Assembly: GCA_040954595.2 (NCBI GenBank)
Contig: CM082584.2
Span: forward strand, 7,688,001-7,752,000
Source: Balanoglossus misakiensis
Taxonomy: Eukaryota; Hemichordata
Direction: 5' to 3'
DNA: 64,000 nucleotides
The position numbers and the translations under genes are program-made. Positions 62,701 to 64,000 of this stretch are shown here, one piece after another. How positions within the stretch are numbered: position 1 is the first letter of the stretch; every line of letters begins with the position of its first letter. The notes under the pieces were generated by a model. The model did not search any database. It was not told where the DNA came from and saw nothing but the letters and a program-made list of their open reading frames with translations.

Positions 62701-63994
62701 CTAGCAAATCCACAAGCCCAAACTCATAGGACAACATTTTTAATGGCCACACTAGTATGAAAATGCCTGTGTTGAGCTCAGATTTTTCTTCATTTATATT
62801 TCAAATCTTACAATTTGTTTTATATTAATCACAAAATTGATTTTTCCTAGACTTTCCAGGTTAGGTATCACTATTTCACGATTTTCTAGGAGCAGTTTTA
62901 AATTCAGCGACTTTCAGGTGGCACATGAATTGCGAGTCACACAGCCGGGCGATTACTACAGTAGCTTTAGTCTGCTCACTGTACCTGAATGGAGAGCTTG
63001 GCGGCCGAGGGTATCGCGTTGTTGGGGCTCTCCAGCTCCTTGTTGTTCTTTTCTGCCGGTGGCTTCTTGGTCGGCGACGTGGAGAAACTCCTGACGACCG
63101 AGGCACTGCCGTTCGTGTTGGTGTCCATGGCGTCGTCGTGGAGACTGTTCTCGCTGGGATGGTGTCCCATGAGGCTTTGCCCGCACAGCAAAAACCTGCC
63201 AATCATCAGGAAGGAATATCGTGGTTTGAATATTTGCATAAAGTGGCTTTTCACGGAAAAAAAAGTGTCTACGGAAGAATTGACGTTTAAGAATGAGCCA
63301 ATATTTGTAAGATGTCATATCTGAGTCTGAGACACTAAAATGCGGTGCCCTATCACCTTTGACCTTTGTAGCCAGACAGAGAGACAGTCATCATGCATGA
63401 ACACACATCACACCAAAAAGAAACATATTTGTGGGCTGGAACTGAAAATGAAGTGTCATTTTCAAGCGACTTCATCAGACAAACAAAATCCTCATTCCGG
63501 ATCACTGTAGTAAAGATTGAAAAAAAGCAACAGGTACCGTGCACTCACCTAGCCAACTGCAAACAGATCGAGTAACACCCTTGCCTCGTCACGTAATCCA
63601 CATCGGGCGGTATGGCGTCCTTCTGCAGCACGTGGACCACAAAATTGAGACCGCCCGCATTCAGGAAATTTTCACAGAAAACCTTGGAATTGAAAGACGT
63701 CATGTCTTGAACGGCTGGCATGAGTTTACCGCTTAGCACCTGGGGGACGTGTAAAACATGAAATTATCAAATACATCATATCCATGACCTCAACATGACC
63801 ATACGTAACAGGAATGTCAGTCAGTATGTACCATGTGCAAATTATTACGTGCATCTCACCTCTAAGTTGTACAGTACTCTAAAAGCCGACATGCCCTGCA
63901 CTGTTGGGTTGAAGAGATTTTCTAACGCCGACTTGGAAGAAGTGTCTCTCGGCGTTGAACTACCATCATCTGACGCCGAGGAATTATCATCACT
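50460..63994 (-). CDS. USP24: USP24 ubiquitin-specific protease, 3' 29 exons
   Basis: This is a peptidase C19 deubiquitinase: it cleaves ubiquitin from substrate lysines through a Cys-His-Asn/Asp site. Twenty-nine exons join in one frame of 1,520 codons including the stop; phases agree at every junction and splice sites are GT-AG. Human USP24 has about 2,620 residues, so roughly the last 58% is here and the 5' part is beyond the right edge. The order is helical-repeat region, catalytic domain (fragment residues about 555-900), then a long helical C-terminal region. Key features are GATCYMN with catalytic Cys564, CKDCPH and CEKC zinc-ribbon pairs, and NAGHYYSF with the catalytic His. The C-terminus (MSEYYW, then [12 protein letters not shown]) matches USP24 rather than USP9X or USP34. 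Introns run from 90 to 723 bases. Orthology rests on my memory of the vertebrate protein, not on a search. Confidence 0.95.
51142..51296 (-). CDS. USP24: USP24 exon
   Basis: Contains [20 protein letters not shown] and [11 protein letters not shown], near-identical in plan to the vertebrate protein. Phase 0 at the donor AAG|GTAGGA. Confidence 0.96.
51910..52048 (-). CDS. USP24: USP24 exon
   Basis: Encodes [20 protein letters not shown], then [12 protein letters not shown]. Acceptor GTTTTCAG, donor CTCT|GTAAGT, phase 1. Confidence 0.95.
52598..52740 (+). repeat. Dispersed repeat R3, copy 4 (USP24 intron)
   Basis: Carries GCAGCCATTTTGAATTTCAA, then TTTTGCAAGGTGAACCGTCA and TTTGCCATGAGCAA, aligning with the copy at 25862-26040. 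It lies in the 723-bp intron between exons 52772-52885 and 51910-52048. Confidence 0.65.
52772..52885 (-). CDS. USP24: USP24 exon
   Basis: Contains [20 protein letters not shown], matching the YCCFCNEHFS block I recall in vertebrate USP24. Phase 0 at both ends. Confidence 0.95.
53099..53220 (-). CDS. USP24: USP24 exon
   Basis: Encodes a Ser/Arg/Gln-rich linker and then [11 protein letters not shown]. Acceptor AACCACAG, donor GAG|GTAAGC, phase 0. Confidence 0.93.
53272..53299. repeat. (GT)n microsatellite in USP24 intron
   Basis: About 13 GT units fill much of a 90-base intron, just inside the donor of the exon at 53311-53422. Confidence 0.9.
53311..53422 (-). CDS. USP24: USP24 exon
   Basis: Encodes [20 protein letters not shown], then [13 protein letters not shown]. 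Acceptor GCTGCAG, donor ACAG|GTAAGA, phase 1. Confidence 0.95.
53464..53496. mobile_element. R2 repeat fragment
   Basis: TTTCTATGGTAAGGTTGGAC plus CTCT matches the core of R2. It lies about 40 bases upstream of the acceptor for exon 53311-53422. Confidence 0.5.
53602..53709 (-). CDS. USP24: USP24 exon
   Basis: Encodes [20 protein letters not shown], then LLGP. The frame was chosen by phase; the longer ORF in another frame here is a shadow. Donor AGAT|GTAAGT, phase 0. Confidence 0.9.
53874..54052. mobile_element. TIR element (MITE) in USP24 intron, 179 bp
   Basis: Begins CAGTCAAACCTGT and ends in its reverse complement ACAGGTTTGACTG. The inverted match continues through AGTGACCA with a one-base gap. 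It is flanked by TA on both sides (53872-53873 and 54053-54054), the duplication left by Tc1/mariner transposases. The interior holds repeated TATAGTGACCAC-like units. It has no coding capacity, so it is non-autonomous. Confidence 0.88.
54053..54153. repeat. (TACA)n microsatellite
   Basis: About 25 tetranucleotide units start exactly at the right end of the MITE at 53874-54052. Confidence 0.95.
54284..54302. repeat. Poly-C run
   Basis: An uninterrupted C run follows a short ACAC tract in the same intron. Other C runs lie near 56010 and 56580. Confidence 0.9.
54395..54614 (-). CDS. USP24: USP24 exon
   Basis: Contains [20 protein letters not shown] and [20 protein letters not shown], well conserved in USP24. 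Donor ATG|GTAAGT, phase 0. Confidence 0.96.
54838..54951 (-). CDS. USP24: USP24 exon
   Basis: Encodes [11 protein letters not shown], then [18 protein letters not shown]. Donor ATCAA|GTAAGT, phase 2. Confidence 0.93.
55083..55186 (-). CDS. USP24: USP24 exon
   Basis: Encodes [20 protein letters not shown], then KLR. Acceptor TTTTTCAG, phase 2 at the donor. Confidence 0.95.
55254..55371. repeat. Dispersed repeat R1, copy 3 (USP24 intron)
   Basis: Same length as copy 1 (4264-4381) and closely similar throughout. It ends two bases from exon 55374-55602 and occupies most of a 187-bp intron. The donor GTAAGTCTCT includes the repeat's CTCTCT end. Confidence 0.88.
55374..55602 (-). CDS. USP24: USP24 exon
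   Basis: Contains [20 protein letters not shown] and [19 protein letters not shown]. The donor TCG|GTAAGT abuts the end of an R1 repeat (55254-55371). Confidence 0.95.
56061..56223 (-). CDS. USP24: USP24 exon, end of catalytic domain
   Basis: Contains [14 protein letters not shown], the last strand of the USP fold, then a basic Pro-rich linker. Donor CAAGT|GTGAGT, phase 2. Confidence 0.94.
56296..56502. mobile_element. TIR element (MITE) in USP24 intron, 207 bp
   Basis: The 25-base ends are inverted copies with one mismatch; the first 19 bases, CTGTAAAACACTTTATTTT, end in C rather than T in the other arm. TA lies on both sides (56294-56295 and 56503-56504). The interior is rich in TTTTCGCG units and is non-coding. 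It fills about half of a 405-bp intron. Confidence 0.92.
56629..56768 (-). CDS. USP24: USP24 exon with third catalytic position
   Basis: Contains [18 protein letters not shown] and [14 protein letters not shown]. The Asn-Asp of KFND supplies the third catalytic residue. Phase analysis fixes the donor at CAGT|GTAAGT. Confidence 0.95.
56954..57165 (-). CDS. USP24: USP24 exon with catalytic histidine
   Basis: Starts [19 protein letters not shown] and ends [20 protein letters not shown]. The His of NAGHYYSF (codon 56980-56982, CAT) is the general base. Vertebrate USP24 has HAGHYYSF as I recall it. Donor GGAG|GTGAGT, phase 2. Confidence 0.97.
57366..57485 (-). CDS. USP24: USP24 exon, catalytic domain
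   Basis: Encodes [20 protein letters not shown], the conserved LP..L.I.LKRF motif of USPs. Phase 0 at both ends. Confidence 0.97.
57892..58030 (-). CDS. USP24: USP24 exon, second zinc-ribbon cysteine pair
   Basis: Contains [36 protein letters not shown] and GEK. CEKC is the second metal-binding pair. Donor AAG|GTAGGC, phase 0. Confidence 0.97.
58212..58294 (-). CDS. USP24: USP24 exon, first zinc-ribbon cysteine pair
   Basis: Contains [17 protein letters not shown]; the CxxC pair forms half of the fingers subdomain zinc site. Phase 2 at the donor CACAG|GTAAAT. Confidence 0.96.
58471..58692 (-). CDS. USP24: USP24 exon, catalytic domain
   Basis: Contains [20 protein letters not shown] and [20 protein letters not shown]; the QQDAFEF motif is a USP signature. 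Donor AAG|GTAGGG, phase 0. Confidence 0.97.
59037..59156 (-). CDS. USP24: USP24 exon with catalytic cysteine
   Basis: Encodes [20 protein letters not shown], the USP Cys box. The nucleophile codon is at 59088-59090 (TGT). All box residues are intact, so an active protease is expected. Acceptor TTTGACAG, donor GAG|GTGAGG, phase 0. Confidence 0.97.
59313..59457 (-). CDS. USP24: USP24 exon
   Basis: Contains [20 protein letters not shown] and [17 protein letters not shown], leading to the catalytic domain. Acceptor TCTTTCAG, donor GAG|GTAGGT, phase 0. Confidence 0.95.
59592..59703 (-). CDS. USP24: USP24 exon
   Basis: Contains [20 protein letters not shown]. Acceptor follows a long T run (TTTTTAG), donor CCAAA|GTGAGT, phase 2. 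Confidence 0.94.
59827..60012 (-). CDS. USP24: USP24 exon
   Basis: Contains [14 protein letters not shown] and [18 protein letters not shown]. Acceptor TCATCAG, donor TTCA|GTAAGT, phase 1. Confidence 0.95.
60449..60510 (-). CDS. USP24: USP24 short exon (62 bp)
   Basis: Encodes [20 protein letters not shown] between TTGTTTAG and A|GTAAGTAT. It is too short to appear as an ORF and was found by homology and phase. Confidence 0.92.
60797..60882. mobile_element. R2 piggyBac-like MITE, copy b
   Basis: TTAAACCCTTTCACTGTAAT leads into TGGTTTGATCC, CATTGTTTTCTATGGTAAAG and TTGGACC. The left end shows TTAA before CCC, as piggyBac-type insertions do. The right end is eight bases from exon 60890-61124. 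Confidence 0.75.
60890..61124 (-). CDS. USP24: USP24 exon
   Basis: Starts [20 protein letters not shown]. Ends in [15 protein letters not shown]. Donor AGAG|GTAGGT, phase 2. An R2 repeat copy lies directly inside the following intron, about 8 bases from the exon. Confidence 0.95.
61513..61671 (-). CDS. USP24: USP24 exon
   Basis: Acceptor TTTTGCAG. Contains [20 protein letters not shown] and CLQLRTDLL, conserved in USP24. Donor TTAG|GTAACG, phase 1. An R2 repeat copy begins about 20 bases upstream of the acceptor. Confidence 0.93.
61690..61780. mobile_element. R2 piggyBac-like MITE, copy c
   Basis: Begins TTAACCCTTTCAC and ends GGGGGTGAAAGGTTT, so the ends are inverted repeats. TTAA at the left matches piggyBac target preference; the right TTAA has decayed. 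It lies just upstream of the acceptor for exon 61513-61671. Confidence 0.8.
62140..62240. mobile_element. R2 piggyBac-like MITE, copy d (diverged)
   Basis: TAAACCTTTCACGACTATAG, then CAATGGTTTCCAGGGTAAAG, TTGGACTTGTACA and GGGGGGTGCACGG. It has a short extra segment relative to other copies. It lies about 26 bases from the end of exon 62266-62452. Confidence 0.65.
62266..62452 (-). CDS. USP24: USP24 exon (3' end uncertain)
   Basis: Starts [20 protein letters not shown] after CCCTCAG. Two donors fit the next exon's phase: CCG|GTTGGT (used here) and AGA|GTAGTA, which would end the exon at 62275. The choice changes three residues. Confidence 0.8.
62985..63195 (-). CDS. USP24: USP24 exon
   Basis: Begins by completing an Arg codon, then [10 protein letters not shown]. 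The rest is a Ser/Thr/Asn-rich, probably disordered linker. Acceptor TTGGCAG, donor CAG|GTACAG, phase 0. Confidence 0.92.
63549..63739 (-). CDS. USP24: USP24 exon
   Basis: Starts VLSGKLMP after CCCCCAG. Contains [20 protein letters not shown] and [13 protein letters not shown]. Donor CTAG|GTGAGT, phase 2. Confidence 0.95.
63860..63994 (-). CDS. USP24: USP24 exon (first in window)
   Basis: Encodes a Ser/Asp-rich stretch and then [12 protein letters not shown], a USP24 hallmark. Donor GAG|GTGAGA. The last six bases of the window read TTTCAG on this strand and would be an acceptor, but the exon could also continue past the window. Ends in phase 0. Confidence 0.85.
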
Positions 63995-64000
63995 CTGAAA

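Overview
This window is animal nuclear DNA, most likely from a marine invertebrate. The evidence is an intron-dense gene with GT-AG splice sites, long microsatellites, a satellite array, short terminal-inverted-repeat elements with TA target duplications, and a decayed LINE. I cannot name the species. There are no operons, ribosome binding sites, tRNA genes or CRISPR arrays.

Layout, left to right. Positions 1-2716 are a tandem satellite of about 31 copies of an 88-bp unit; its left end is cut by the window. Next come a poly-G run, a very long (AC)n tract (3771-4088) and the first copy of a dispersed 118-bp repeat. A DIRAS-family small GTPase gene lies on the minus strand (CDS 6220-5624). Its coding region is one exon, preceded by a splice acceptor that implies a 5' UTR exon further right. 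From about 6.3 to 50.4 kb I find no convincing protein-coding gene. This 44-kb stretch holds microsatellites, several copies of a dispersed AT-rich repeat, a LINE reverse transcriptase remnant (about 39.1-39.9 kb), a degraded possible CUB-like fragment (about 14.4-14.8 kb), and a few clusters of transcription-factor-like motifs that could be regulatory.

From 64.0 down to 50.46 kb on the minus strand lies the 3' part of a USP24 ubiquitin-specific protease gene. I could join 29 exons in one open frame of 1,520 codons (including the stop), with phases agreeing at every junction. The part seen holds some of the N-terminal helical-repeat region, the full peptidase C19 catalytic domain (Cys box in 59037-59156, His box in 56954-57165) and the whole C-terminal region. 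The 5' part is outside the window. The introns carry two clear TIR elements and a small family of piggyBac-like short repeats, several of which lie within tens of bases of splice sites.

DIRAS (a Ras-like GTPase) and USP24 (a deubiquitinase) have no evident functional link; they are simply neighbours on the same strand. I did not find a clearly new biological system. The observations most worth checking are the higher-order structure of the satellite, the repeats that sit beside splice sites in USP24, and the long coding desert with clustered motifs.
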